Source: a virus. From it: DNA of 44,716 bases. The notes under the pieces are model-generated. The model did no database searches. It was not told where the DNA came from and saw nothing but the letters and a program-made list of their open reading frames with translations. Location of the stretch: the IMG/VR virus record IMGVR_UViG_3300041809_000655, positions 1 to 44,716 of that record; one strand, 5' to 3'. Position numbers and translations under genes: made by a program. Shown here one piece after another: positions 34,548 through 41,643 of this stretch (the stretch's first letter is position 1; each line of letters begins with the position of its first letter).

Positions 34548-36127
34548 TAACGCCCATCCCATTTTTCATGTGCCGAGTGTTCGAGCCGTCTTGCTGACTC
34601 TTTCATCCAACCCATTGTCGGAACAAAAGCAACTTGCAAAGGCTGTGGTTGCTCGACTTTGATTGGTGTAGCATGAAGCATTGTATCAACCATCATACCG
34701 ATGTGACCAAGACAATCACAAAGGTCATCGCTTTTGTCGTCGCCGGAACCCGTGAAGGACATCATCTCGTATAAAGCATCGGAAAACCACGGTGCATAGA
34801 GTGGCAAATGCACCATACCTTGTTGGAAACGTCCCGCGATTGAACGACACCTGTCGCCTTTTGATTTGGCCGGTGTTACCTGTTCAAGCATAAAATACAC
34901 CCCCCGTTCTTGCATTGTCTTGTTGATAAGAGGTTCAAGCGACTGGGAGATGTGTCCCTTCTCTGCACGCCATTTGATAGGATGTCGCCGTGTGACCATT
35001 GCAAACATGGCTTCGACGGCTTCAAGAGGTGAACACTGCTGCCAGAACAAATCAGGATGTATCCAGATGTGATTATCCTCGTCAACGCCAAAGTTCATAT
35101 AACAAGTCTTGTTCGCACCACGCGCTTTTGAAGTTGTATGATCGGAGACTGTATACATACGCAGGTTCTTCGGCATATCGTCGGGACCGTTGTAGCCAAA
35201 AGGCTCAACCCATTCACGCTTGAAGAAGTCACCGCTTTCGGGTGTCGGATGCTGTTGATAGAGACCAGCAAACACACGAGGATTCTTCTTCGCATCGTCA
35301 ACCATTTTTTGATTGAACCACTCTGGCCAGAGTCGCTCGCCGATAGTGCGACCTAACACGTCACCAGCTTCCGCTTCCATTGGTATTGATAGCACATACC
35401 AATCTTCGGCTTCGTTGCCGAGTTGTTTGGGATTAAGAAGCCGACCGGCAAGGTCATCCTCGTGGCGACGATTGCATATTAGCACGCGATATGCGTTAGG
35501 TTTAAGCCGCGGCACAAAGTCCGAATGATACCATTCCCAAAGTTTGTCACGAAACAGTTTCGACTGTGCTTGTTCTTCTGTGCCAATAGGATCGTCGATG
35601 AGTCCCAGATCAGCACGATGCCCTGCGATACCAGCATTGACTCCAGCGCAGAAGTATCGACCGTCGTTTGTAGTTTCCCACACGCCAGCGGCCTTGCTAT
35701 CAGATTTAAGAGTATAACCAAGCAGCCGACCAAGCAACTCAATAGTATTACGACAACGGCGACCAAAGGATTCAACGAGATCATATGAATAGGAACAGGC
35801 TAAGATGCATAGTCCTTTCCGTAAGTTTAAAAACCACGGCGGAAATAGCCATGAGGTGTAAGTGGATTTCGCAGAACCCGGCGGCAACATGATAAGAAGG
35901 CGACGTGCAATTTGTCCGTTTGAAAGATGTAGCTTACCGTTGACTAACTTCTGCAACGTTTCAATAATAAGAAGTTGGTGCTTGGCGGGTTCGAGACCTT
36001 CGGGCAAAGATGCACGACACCATGACTCGAAGGATTCACGTATCTCGATGAGACGCCAAGCTTCGATACGTAGTCGTTCTCGCCGACGTAGAGCTTCAGC
36101 ACAAAGTTGTTCTTGCTGTGGTATCAT
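34547..36127 (-). CDS. terL: Terminase large subunit
   Basis: 526 residues. Walker A is LPPGSAKST (81-89), Walker B LGLIDDP (174-180), a coupling-type motif follows, and nuclease aspartates are likely D329 (TVSDHTT) and the pair in DDKSDDLCD near 470. This packaging ATPase/nuclease cuts and pumps DNA through the portal. It overlaps TerS by four bases (ATGA). Confidence 0.9.
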   Translation of the reverse strand: MIPQQEQLCAEALRRRERLRIEAWRLIEIRESFESWCRASLPEGLEPAKHQLLIIETLQKLVNGKLHLSNGQIARRLLIMLPPGSAKSTYTSWLFPPWFLNLRKGLCILACSYSYDLVESFGRRCRNTIELLGRLLGYTLKSDSKAAGVWETTNDGRYFCAGVNAGIAGHRADLGLIDDPIGTEEQAQSKLFRDKLWEWYHSDFVPRLKPNAYRVLICNRRHEDDLAGRLLNPKQLGNEAEDWYVLSIPMEAEAGDVLGRTIGERLWPEWFNQKMVDDAKKNPRVFAGLYQQHPTPESGDFFKREWVEPFGYNGPDDMPKNLRMYTVSDHTTSKARGANKTCYMNFGVDEDNHIWIHPDLFWQQCSPLEAVEAMFAMVTRRHPIKWRAEKGHISQSLEPLINKTMQERGVYFMLEQVTPAKSKGDRCRSIAGRFQQGMVHLPLYAPWFSDALYEMMSFTGSGDDKSDDLCDCLGHIGMMVDTMLHATPIKVEQPQPLQVAFVPTMGWMKESARRLEHSAHEKWDGR

Positions 36128-36702
36128 GAATCAAAGGTAATACGTTTGTTGCCGCCGAGCAATTCGTCTTTGATTTCCTCAAGAGTCATTTCGTTAGGAT
36201 TCTTTGTATTTGTGCTGATAGGTTGCACTGCCTTACCGAGCCAACGGTCAACAAGAGCGTGGTCATCTTTTTGTTTGATGGCAACCGGCACAAGTTCGTC
36301 GGTAGCACGTTCGCAGATACGAACAAAAGCTGCCTGTCCCTCGGCAATGATGCGCTCGCGGAAGTCTTCACTTGCCGCCGCTAGTTCATTCTGCATGAAC
36401 TCCTGTGCCCAGGTTTGACGCAACACCGAACCTACATGTTGTTCAGAACACTCCATTGTTAGCGCAATCTGTTTATTTGTTATACCAGCAATACTCATTT
36501 GACACATGAGTCGGTGTTTGGCACGTTCCTTTTTAATCTCAACATATGGATCAGTTGCGCCGTGAAAAGCATTAGGCAAGGAAGCGTTAACACCGATAGT
36601 GCCGGGATTGTGTGTTAGTCCCGCTTGTCCCGTAGGAGTCATACCCCGCCTGTTGCCGGCACGATTTAAACTTATCGTTGGGTTGGTGGTATCAGTTACC
36701 AT
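36124..36702 (-). CDS. terS: Terminase small subunit, 192 aa
   Basis: The start is set at 36702 (MVTDTTNPTI); AGGATACAGGT is just upstream and the previous small ORF ends here. The longer reading frame upstream would overlap that ORF fully. Residues 69-97 (MSIAGITNKQIALTMECSEQ and on) form a helix-turn-helix of the TerS type that reads the packaging site. The gene precedes TerL in the standard order. Confidence 0.75.
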   Translation of the reverse strand: MVTDTTNPTISLNRAGNRRGMTPTGQAGLTHNPGTIGVNASLPNAFHGATDPYVEIKKERAKHRLMCQMSIAGITNKQIALTMECSEQHVGSVLRQTWAQEFMQNELAAASEDFRERIIAEGQAAFVRICERATDELVPVAIKQKDDHALVDRWLGKAVQPISTNTKNPNEMTLEEIKDELLGGNKRITFDS

Positions 36703-36824
36703 ACCTGTATCCTTTTCCTCTTGCCGCCGTGTTTGTTCTGATGTGCGCGATACATACCAGCACACTTACCAACAGCAGCATTATGCGGTGTGCCTTCTTT
36801 TTGAACTTGTGGTATGCAGCGCAT
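36696..36824 (-). CDS. Small basic protein, 42 aa
   Basis: Opens with MRCIPQVQKEGTPHNAAVG and ends in a Lys/Arg-rich tail. A good Shine-Dalgarno (AAAGGAG) lies eleven bases before the ATG and the stop overlaps the TerS start by a few bases, which supports real translation. Two cysteines and three histidines could bind a metal ion. Unknown function; first clear gene of the late operon. Confidence 0.6.
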   Translation of the reverse strand: MRCIPQVQKEGTPHNAAVGKCAGMYRAHQNKHGGKRKRIQVW

Positions 36825-36853
36825 TAAGTATGACTCCTTTGATTCACCTGGTT

Positions 36854-37012
36854 TCACGGCTGGCATAGCTCTCCTTCACGCAAGTCCTGCGCCGCCAGCA
36901 CCTCGGTGATCGAACACCCCTCAAACAGAGGCTCTCTTGCTGGTTCGTGCTGTGGCACTCTAACCGGCATGTCAATCGCTGCTATAGCGGCATGTTGCAT
37001 CTCATCTGCCAT
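36854..37012 (-). CDS. Hypothetical protein, 52 aa (start uncertain)
   Basis: The reading frame from ATG 37012 codes for an acidic, protein-like sequence (PVRVPQHEPAREPLFEGCSI) ending in ELCQP. No clear Shine-Dalgarno is present and a longer form from 37096 is possible. It would be the first gene of the late arm. Confidence 0.35.
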   Translation of the reverse strand: MADEMQHAAIAAIDMPVRVPQHEPAREPLFEGCSITEVLAAQDLREGELCQP

Positions 37013-37470
37013 GATGCTAATATGCCACAGGCGCGTGGCGGCGCAAGGGATTTTTGAAAAAATCTTAGCCGCCATAGCAGCAAGAGTGACCGACATAGCT
37101 GTCAGTCACACAGCCTATATATCAATATGCAAGCTGCCCGCTATAAGCCTGTCTTTAAGCTGTCTTGGCCTAAGACAGCAAGAGACAGCAAGCCGCCCTA
37201 ATGAGATGGCGATCCGGCTTGCGGCAAGCCTATATCTCGCCGCCAAGGTAGCACACCGGTATACTCACATCTTGCAAAACGGCCTAAGCTGATTCTAACT
37301 GGGAGAAGTTGAAAATTTGCTGGTGGAGTGTGTGGGGAGGCTCCACAACACGTGCCTATGCCTGCATGGGGGTGTAGGCGGGGTGGGTCACCCCCGACTC
37401 CATTACGCGTGTGCGCGTCATATGCGAGTGGCACGCATCATGCTGCACAGCATAAGATGTGCCAAGGTTA

Positions 37471-37487
37471 GATTCACAGTGTGAAAG
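37471..37487. repeat. Dispersed palindrome, site 8
   Basis: GATTCACA-G-TGTGAAAG; the left arm with GGTTA flank is perfect and the right arm has two changes at its end. It lies in the control region and not close to a start codon. Confidence 0.7.
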
Positions 37488-37584
37488 CAACGATGGCATG
37501 GGATATGCTGCATAGTGAAGCATAAGCTATGCCAAGGACGTTGGCATGATTCTTGCTCTGACTGTATAATGGCGGCGCAATCGG

Positions 37585-37689
37585 TGCGCAATAATTGCGC
37601 AGTGCCTATGCAATAATTGCACAGTCGTAAAGCATTGCAGCGCAGGGACTTAGAGAAAATTGCCTTTTATGGTGCGCAAAAATTGCACA
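37585..37689. promoter_or_regulatory. Three operator-like palindromes TGCRCAATAATTGYGCA
   Basis: TGCGCAATAATTGCGCA (37585-37601) is a perfect 17-base palindrome; TGCAATAATTGCA (37609-37621) is a shorter perfect copy; TGCGCAAAAATTGCACA (37673-37689) is an imperfect copy. Centres lie 22 and 66 bases apart, close to whole helical turns, as expected for cooperative binding of a dimeric regulator. The regulator is not identified. Confidence 0.6.
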
Positions 37690-37786
37690 GGGAAAAATCG
37701 TCCGGCCCCATATATAGCGGTCTTGCGCCGCCATGCCCCAACATATAGATAGCAGCAACATGGCATGAGGACTGCTATTATGCGTT

Positions 37787-37823
37787 CCGGCGGCAATGCA
37801 GGCAATGAGCCAAGCACCGCCGG
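37787..37823 (+). other. GC-rich leader hairpin before gene 37840
   Basis: CCGGCGG (37787-37793) and CCGCCGG (37817-37823) pair as seven base pairs just upstream of the AGGAG Shine-Dalgarno. No T-run follows, so it may act on translation or mRNA stability. Confidence 0.35.
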
Positions 37824-37839
37824 ATAGGAGACAGATAAA

Positions 37840-38166
37840 ATGAGTGAACCCAAAACAGAAAAAAAGCCATTATTGATTGACATGAGTGAAATCTTCCCTA
37901 TTGTCGACGCAATTCTGGCACAAGATGAAACGCCGAACTGGAGCAACGTTAATCACGTTTCTCTCGTAGCGCGAACGGCAAGACTGGCAATCGACCGGGC
38001 GATTGACCTTGAGTTAAACGATGATGAACAACGCTTGTTCGTTTGCCGGACGCTAGACCAGCATGGCATAGCGGGAAATGCGAGTCAATTCCGCCAATAC
38101 CTCGCAAGCGAAAAGGGCGGCAAACGTATACCCGAGGGTAGCGCAAAAGCAAATCAATACAAATGA
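37840..38166 (+). CDS. Hypothetical protein, 108 aa
   Basis: First gene of the early arm, with a strong Shine-Dalgarno (AGGAG, nine bases before ATG). Helical charged protein (LAIDRAIDLELNDDEQRLFV) with an acidic N-terminus and a C-terminal KANQYK, similar to the KYK ends of later small proteins. Early placement suggests a host-takeover or regulatory role. Not recognised. Confidence 0.65.
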   Translation: MSEPKTEKKPLLIDMSEIFPIVDAILAQDETPNWSNVNHVSLVARTARLAIDRAIDLELNDDEQRLFVCRTLDQHGIAGNASQFRQYLASEKGGKRIPEGSAKANQYK

Positions 38167-38259
38167 TTGACCTATAGGTTAGGCTTAAAATCCTAGCCTA
38201 AAGTCGATTATTTGAAAAACTTTGGAGAAAAAAAGATGGCATAGGATATGCTTAGGACA

Positions 38260-38481
38260 GTCGTAACAGTCGTATGACAAGCATAGGCTATATCAGCCTA
38301 TGGATGCCATAATCAGAAACAAAAGCTCAGTTATGGACAAGAGCGAGCGGGCAGGGTTAGTGGGTGTGTCAGTGTTATATATATATATATTTATTACCGG
38401 ACATGTCCCCCCCAGTCAATCAGCTTGTCCCCCCCTATGCGGCTTTGCGCCCCTCCCCCTTTGTCATACGACTGTTACGAC
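38260..38481. repeat. 21-base perfect inverted repeat pair
   Basis: The left arm 38260-38280 (GTCGTAACAGTCGTATGACA plus A) is the exact reverse complement of 38461-38481. Similarity extends outward on both sides (GGCAT...TATGCTT), giving imperfect arms of about 43 bases. The arms are separated by 180 bases. Confidence 0.8.
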
Positions 38482-38606
38482 GGTCGCAAGCATAAGCCAT
38501 GCCAAGCGGGAATATGCGTAAATGCCTATGTCGCAAGGATTTAGCTATGGCGGCATATTAAAGTCAATTTAGCTTGCCATGTGGCAAGCAAAGCAAAGCA
38601 AGGTGA

Positions 38607-38623
38607 GATTCACAGTGTGAATA
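38607..38623 (+). repeat. Dispersed palindrome, site 9
   Basis: GATTCACA-G-TGTGAATA followed by TAACAAGGAAAGG. It lies 27 bases before ATG 38651 and directly before that gene's Shine-Dalgarno. Confidence 0.9.
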
Positions 38624-38650
38624 TAACAAGGAAAGGAAAGCATTGAAAGT

Positions 38651-38758
38651 ATGAAACTAAAAGATAACCTAACAAAAGAACAACTCGACAAGCTGGAAAA
38701 GGCCATAGTAGGCATGGCAAGTGACCCCAGACATCATTGCGTTGGTCAAAAGTATTGA
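38651..38758 (+). CDS. Small ORF, 35 aa, possibly the first part of a +1 frameshifted gene
   Basis: It has the best Shine-Dalgarno in the region (AAGGAAAGGAAAG) and codes for a charged helix (KLKDNLTKEQLDKLEKAIVG). After GMASDP the frame runs out, while the +1 frame continues with DIIALVKSIES and stays open to 38921. The junction GAC CCC AGA has a slippery CCC followed by a usually slow AGA codon. It is either a short real gene or the start of a 90-residue frameshift product. Confidence 0.45.
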   Translation: MKLKDNLTKEQLDKLEKAIVGMASDPRHHCVGQKY

Positions 38759-38921
38759 AAGCAAACCAGCAACTACGCAATATCACTATGGTGACTACGG
38801 CGGCACAATCAGCCGCTTGTGTCATGGTTCAAAGCTAACGGCTTACATTCTCGGTGAAGCCATGAAACGTTGCGGCGCACATCCTCTTGGCGTTGACAAT
38901 GGCATAGCATTATTCCTGTGA
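38721..38921 (+). CDS. Hypothetical protein, 66 aa from GTG, or C-terminal part of a frameshift product
   Basis: The frame opens at GTG 38721 without a good Shine-Dalgarno. The sequence is protein-like (YGGTISRLCHGSKLTAYILG). Its stop overlaps the following GTG (GTGA). It may be made by +1 frameshift from the ORF at 38651. No family recognised. Confidence 0.5.
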   Translation: MTPDIIALVKSIESKPATTQYHYGDYGGTISRLCHGSKLTAYILGEAMKRCGAHPLGVDNGIALFL

Positions 38922-39235
38922 TCCTCACTCTCATCACCACAAACTTGCTGTGCTTAACCACACAGCAAGTTTCTCAAATCGCCGATGCGATTTATGTTGC
39001 GGAAGGTAGTGGCACAACACACCATCCCTATGGTGTGATGTGTCATACATCAAACCCTCGGCATACATGCTGTGTGACGATAGAACATGTTTTTAAAGAC
39101 TGGCGGCGCATAGGTAAGCCTGACTTCATTGACTTCCTTGGTAACCGATATTGTCCAGCATCATGCGATCCCGTTGGTAATAAAGCATGGCGGTATAATG
39201 TGAAATGGATACTTGAACATGAACATGATAGGTGA
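38918..39235 (+). CDS. Possible small lysozyme-like endolysin, 105 aa
   Basis: GTG start in a GTGA overlap. Residues 1-14 are hydrophobic (ILTLITTNLLCL), perhaps a weak signal or anchor. The core is IADAIYVAEGSGTTHHPYGV, where E29 in AEG lies where lysozyme/transglycosylase folds place the catalytic Glu, followed by PYG, a Cys/Arg/Thr segment, KPDFIDFLGNRYCP and WRYNVKWIL. I recall a phage family with this pattern (AEGG...PYGI...FL..RY.P...WVRNV), usually annotated as hypothetical or peptidoglycan-degrading. It is in the early arm, away from the membrane genes at 23659-25043. Confidence 0.4.
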   Translation: MILTLITTNLLCLTTQQVSQIADAIYVAEGSGTTHHPYGVMCHTSNPRHTCCVTIEHVFKDWRRIGKPDFIDFLGNRYCPASCDPVGNKAWRYNVKWILEHEHDR

Positions 39236-39479
39236 AATGAGATTGGCCCGATTTATGCTCATATATCTATGGCCAAAAAGCCATAGCAGCTTTTATGCCA
39301 ATCCCCTGCCGCTATGCAAAATATAGTCACTTTTTTAGCTTGCCGCTATGGCGGCCTTCTGGCAAGCTGGCAGCATGAGATCGAGGCACACATATATGGC
39401 CAATAGCAGCAAGCCGCTCATCCTATGGCCTATGCCAACTCACTTTCATGTGCAAGTCAACCGAACCACTTTTCCTTTT

Positions 39480-39549
39480 AAGGTCGCAATCAGGCTAGGC
39501 ACTCACTCAAACGGTAATAAGATAGCCGTTAGCCAAGTGCGACCTTTTT
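39480..39549 (+). ncRNA. Structured RNA element ending in a U-run, next to the tRNA
   Basis: AAGGTCGCA (39480-39488) pairs with TGCGACCTT (39538-39546) as nine base pairs, and TTT follows. Inside, GGCT pairs with AGCC and AACGG with CCGTT. The compound stem with a terminal U-run could be a small RNA with its terminator, or a terminator/processing signal in front of the tRNA three bases later. Confidence 0.45.
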
Positions 39550-39552
39550 CTT

Positions 39553-39627
39553 TGCAGGGTATAGTTCGAGGAACTAAGCAGCCTCATAAACTGCTACAGG
39601 TGGGTGCGACTCCCTCCCCTGCAACCA
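39553..39627 (+). tRNA. tRNA-Met-like (anticodon CAT), with encoded CCA
   Basis: Folds as a cloverleaf: acceptor TGCAGGG/CCCTGCA (seven pairs), D stem TAGT/ACTA with loop containing GG, anticodon stem GCAGC/ACTGC with one C-A mismatch, loop CTCATAA (anticodon CAT, T33 and A37 in place), variable loop of five, T stem GTGGG/CCCTC with one T-T mismatch, loop TGCGACT, then A and CCA. The T loop has G instead of the usual T at position 55. It could be elongator Met, initiator-like or Ile2 (CAT changed to lysidine). The two mismatches leave the possibility of a decaying or odd tRNA. Confidence 0.7.
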
Positions 39628-39738
39628 CTTTAGAGGCGCAACCTGTTATGACCAGCCCTTTAAACGAGGGCGGAACAAAAGCGGAAGCTGCGTTGCCGTT
39701 GCGTCTTACTTTAAACGGCTAACCCGAAAGAAAAAAAT

Positions 39739-40230
39739 ATGAAAATGACGATTGACGATCTCGCTGCCATGTCGCCGTGTGCCGACGGGCTGGCGTTTGC
39801 ACGAAAATGTGGCTCGCTCAAAAGGGCATGGGCGACGTGCCGGGAACCTTCCTGGCTCTTTTGGTTTGCGCAGCGCACAAAAATTATTGACAAGCCACAA
39901 GCCATCGAACTCGCGGTGGCGTTTGCAGAACGTGTGTTGCCCCTGTATGAGCGCAAATACCCCGACGATCTCCGTCCCCGAAAGGCACTGGAAGCGGCTA
40001 AAAAATGGTTGAAGGCACCGACCGAAGAAAATAGAACCGCCGCCGCCTCCGCCGACGCCTGCGCCGCCACCGCCTACGCCGTCGCCGACGCAGCCAACGC
40101 CGACGACGCCGCCTACGCCGCCGCCAAGAACGAGGAAAAAAAGTGGCAATGCGACAAAATCCGGGAAGTATTAGGAAACCCTTTTTTACCGCGAAGAAAA
40201 GTTAGCGAAAGCGACATTCGCCCTGCATAG
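39739..40230 (+). CDS. Imm-5-like alanine-repeat protein, 163 aa
   Basis: The pattern fits a family common in phages and as putative immunity proteins: C14, then KRAWATCREPSWLFWFAQR, AVAFAERVLPLYERKYPDDL and ALEAAKKWL, then an (Ala-x)n region (about 97-130) with Ala-Asp, Ala-Tyr and Ala-Asn, and a C-terminal CDKIREVLGNPF. Function unknown; Imm-5-like proteins are often found near toxins. The gene is visibly more GC-rich than its neighbours, suggesting a separate origin. SD is AAGAAAAAA only. Confidence 0.6.
   Translation: MKMTIDDLAAMSPCADGLAFARKCGSLKRAWATCREPSWLFWFAQRTKIIDKPQAIELAVAFAERVLPLYERKYPDDLRPRKALEAAKKWLKAPTEENRTAAASADACAATAYAVADAANADDAAYAAAKNEEKKWQCDKIREVLGNPFLPRRKVSESDIRPA
40028..40130 (+). 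repeat. GCC-rich alanine codon repeat
   Basis: GCCGCC, GCCGAC, GCCTAC and similar triplet pairs code for an alternating Ala-x segment in the Imm-5-like gene, parallel to the GCATAC/GCATCC repeat in the giant virion gene at 16035-16130. Confidence 0.7.
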
Positions 40231-40236
40231 TGATTT

Positions 40237-40584
40237 ATGACTATTCTCCTACCAAACCATGTCAAGTTGGTCGACTACGACCCATCAGCATCATGCGACA
40301 CCCTTGGGCCTGTTATGGAGTGTTTTGCAAAACATGGTGTAACATGCCGCAACGCGCATCAATGGCGTATTGCGATACGCAACAATATAATCCAGCCCTA
40401 CGGCGGCACAATCAAAGGTCTCCCTGCCTTGCGTGGCCGTGCCCTATGCACAGATGGTATTCAAGTGCTAGTTGAAACCGCTACTGGCTATTATATTGGC
40501 CACTGGGGTTGGTTTGTGCCTGATGAGATTGTGAAAAAGAAAAAAGAAACACGTGCAAGTAAACTCAAAGACAAATATAAATAA
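40237..40584 (+). CDS. Hypothetical protein, 115 aa, KYK end
   Basis: Starts seven bases after the Imm-5-like stop. The middle (CFAKHGVTCRNAHQWRIAIR) could hold a small helical DNA-binding segment, and GYYIGHWGWFVPDEIV is aromatic and strand-like. The C-terminus is Lys-rich and ends LKDKYK, with the codons giving TATAAATAA. Not recognised. Confidence 0.6.
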   Translation: MTILLPNHVKLVDYDPSASCDTLGPVMECFAKHGVTCRNAHQWRIAIRNNIIQPYGGTIKGLPALRGRALCTDGIQVLVETATGYYIGHWGWFVPDEIVKKKKETRASKLKDKYK

Positions 40585-40669
40585 CACTTTCAGCGTTTCG
40601 CAACGCTGCATATGCAGTAACATAAAACAAACGGCTCACAAGCCTACAAAAGAAAGCAAGTATAAGTAA
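40553..40669 (+). CDS. Overlapping small ORF, 38 aa, KYK end (weak)
   Basis: A GTG-initiated frame that overlaps the last 32 bases of the gene before and ends in ESKYK, the same end as three neighbours, one base before the ATG of the next gene. A hairpin (40591-40608) lies inside. It may be a real coupled ORF or only a leader with a TATAAGTAA motif. Confidence 0.25.
   Translation: MQVNSKTNINNTFSVSQRCICSNIKQTAHKPTKESKYK
40591..40608 (+). other. Intergenic hairpin
   Basis: CAGCGTT and AACGCTG pair as seven base pairs around the loop TCGC, just after the gene ending 40584. No U-run follows. A palindrome TGCATATGCA is directly downstream. Confidence 0.4.
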
Positions 40670-40670
40670 A

Positions 40671-41429
40671 ATGCAAAACAGAATAGAAAAACGGTTCAAT
40701 AGCCTGGACTTACCCTTCGGCTTCCGGTTCGGGTTTTACCCCGACCTGGCCACGATACAAAGCGAACTCGGAGAAAACTTCGAGGAAAAAATGCTCGGTA
40801 TTATTAATAAGCAACTGTCAGCGCATGTCACTGGCAGTTGGTCACGGGATCAGTTCACCACTGACCTTGAACGTATTAGCGGTTTCTCGTATCTTACAAA
40901 GGAAAAGACAACGAAATCCGGCAAGACGATCAATGTAGCTGCTGAAACACCAGCAGAGTATGTCGACCGCTTTCGTGCTGCTGTAAAGGACGGTTTCACC
41001 CTGGTCCCCGTGCCCGACCTCGGCAAACTGGTCGGTAAGCCGGAAGATAATGACAATGAAATCGAGATTGTAAATGAACTGCACAGTCTCGTGAAAAACC
41101 CGCCCGATCCCACCGAGGAGTCAATCAACGCATGGTTACAAAAGCTCGCCGACCTGCGTGTGTATCCTCTCGACGCACGTGTCACTGAGCGTGTCGGCAA
41201 GGCAAAGGGTTTGCCGCAGTATGCTGTTGAAGGTGCGGCTGCGATATACGCCGGCAATGAGGCCAAAGGCCGTGACAGTGAAGCAAACTGGGCGCACTGG
41301 GCAAAGCAGTTTGCAAAGAATAGTGTCATCTTGCCTGATCGCACAGGTGATAGTGCTGTCGATCTCAAAGTGCTGGCGCAAGCTATCGTTGCCAACGAAG
41401 CGGCAGAGGCCAAGAACAAGTATAAATAA
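40671..41429 (+). CDS. Hypothetical protein, 252 aa, KYK end
   Basis: The largest early gene in this block. The N-terminus is aromatic (LDLPFGFRFGFYPDL), the rest is helical and charged with no catalytic motif I can name. The end is EAKNKYK with a TATAAATAA stop region, as in its neighbours. Possible early phage protein with a structural or host-binding role. Confidence 0.65.
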   Translation: MQNRIEKRFNSLDLPFGFRFGFYPDLATIQSELGENFEEKMLGIINKQLSAHVTGSWSRDQFTTDLERISGFSYLTKEKTTKSGKTINVAAETPAEYVDRFRAAVKDGFTLVPVPDLGKLVGKPEDNDNEIEIVNELHSLVKNPPDPTEESINAWLQKLADLRVYPLDARVTERVGKAKGLPQYAVEGAAAIYAGNEAKGRDSEANWAHWAKQFAKNSVILPDRTGDSAVDLKVLAQAIVANEAAEAKNKYK

Positions 41430-41643
41430 CCTTTGCATCGGAATAATGGGACATGTTGCAACGTGTCATTCAACCGTTAAACCGACAAAACTTATAGTAT
41501 GGTGTTAAGTATAACCCGTGTGGCTAAAGGCCACAAGATGTTGAAGGCAGTGTTCAACTACTATATTTATGTTCACTCACCCACCAGCTTGGAAACTGGC
41601 TGGTGGTATGAATGAACACGTGGTGGAAAAGAGACACACGATA
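41430..41643 (+). other. Structured leader region
   Basis: No clear gene. It contains several stems: ACATG/CGTGT near 41450, GTGGC/GCCAC near 41519-41534, and CCACCAGC (41581-41588) with GCTGGTGG (41599-41606), which is extended by GTTCA/TGAAC further out. A short coding frame through it has no Shine-Dalgarno. It may be a structured 5' leader for the ORF at 41644. Confidence 0.4.

Larger units (their letters stand above)
37013..37839. promoter_or_regulatory. Divergent control region between late and early arms
   Basis: About 830 bases without a convincing gene between the minus-strand late operon and the plus-strand early genes. It holds three TGCGCAATAATTGCGCA-type palindromes (37585-37689), palindrome site 8 (37471), short repeated words such as AGCATAAGCTATGCCAAG (37519 region, also near 38491), G-rich stretches near 37367-37396, and a GC-rich hairpin before the gene at 37840. 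Promoters for both arms should lie here, but I cannot place -35/-10 boxes with confidence. Confidence 0.55.
38167..38650. other. Non-coding region with inverted repeats, AT tract and C tracts
   Basis: A hairpin (TTAGGCT/AGCCTAA, 38179-38201) follows the gene at 37840. A perfect 21-base inverted repeat (38260-38280 and 38461-38481) encloses an alternating AT tract (38376-38390) and four C-runs (38407-38413, 38429-38435, 38450-38453, 38455-38459). Palindrome site 9 ends the region. The layout is origin-like. An ORF at 38300-38521 has no convincing features. Confidence 0.5.
39236..39738 (+). ncRNA. Structured non-coding region containing hairpins and a tRNA-like gene
   Basis: No convincing protein gene. 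From the left: a hairpin CTATGGC/GCCATAG (39267-39286), an AGCTTGCC/GGCAAGCT hairpin near 39337-39366, the structured element 39480-39549, the tRNA-Met-like gene 39553-39627, and a further long-stem candidate (AGGCGCAAC about 39632 with GTTGCGTCT near 39700). An ORF crossing this region (39348-39722) runs over the tRNA and is rejected. Confidence 0.5.

Noticed and set aside
36906-37434. ORFs of 128 (plus) and 78 codons (minus) in the control region
   Set aside because: They have no ribosome sites, low-complexity Ala/Ser/Cys content and lie over palindromes and repeated words.
38300-38521. Open reading frame between the 21-bp inverted repeats
   Set aside because: The product is Pro/Cys-rich from C tracts and Ile/Tyr-rich from the AT tract; no ribosome site. 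Composition explains the openness.
39348-39722. Open reading frame of 124 codons
   Set aside because: It runs over the tRNA-Met-like gene and the structured RNA; its sequence has no family features or ribosome site.
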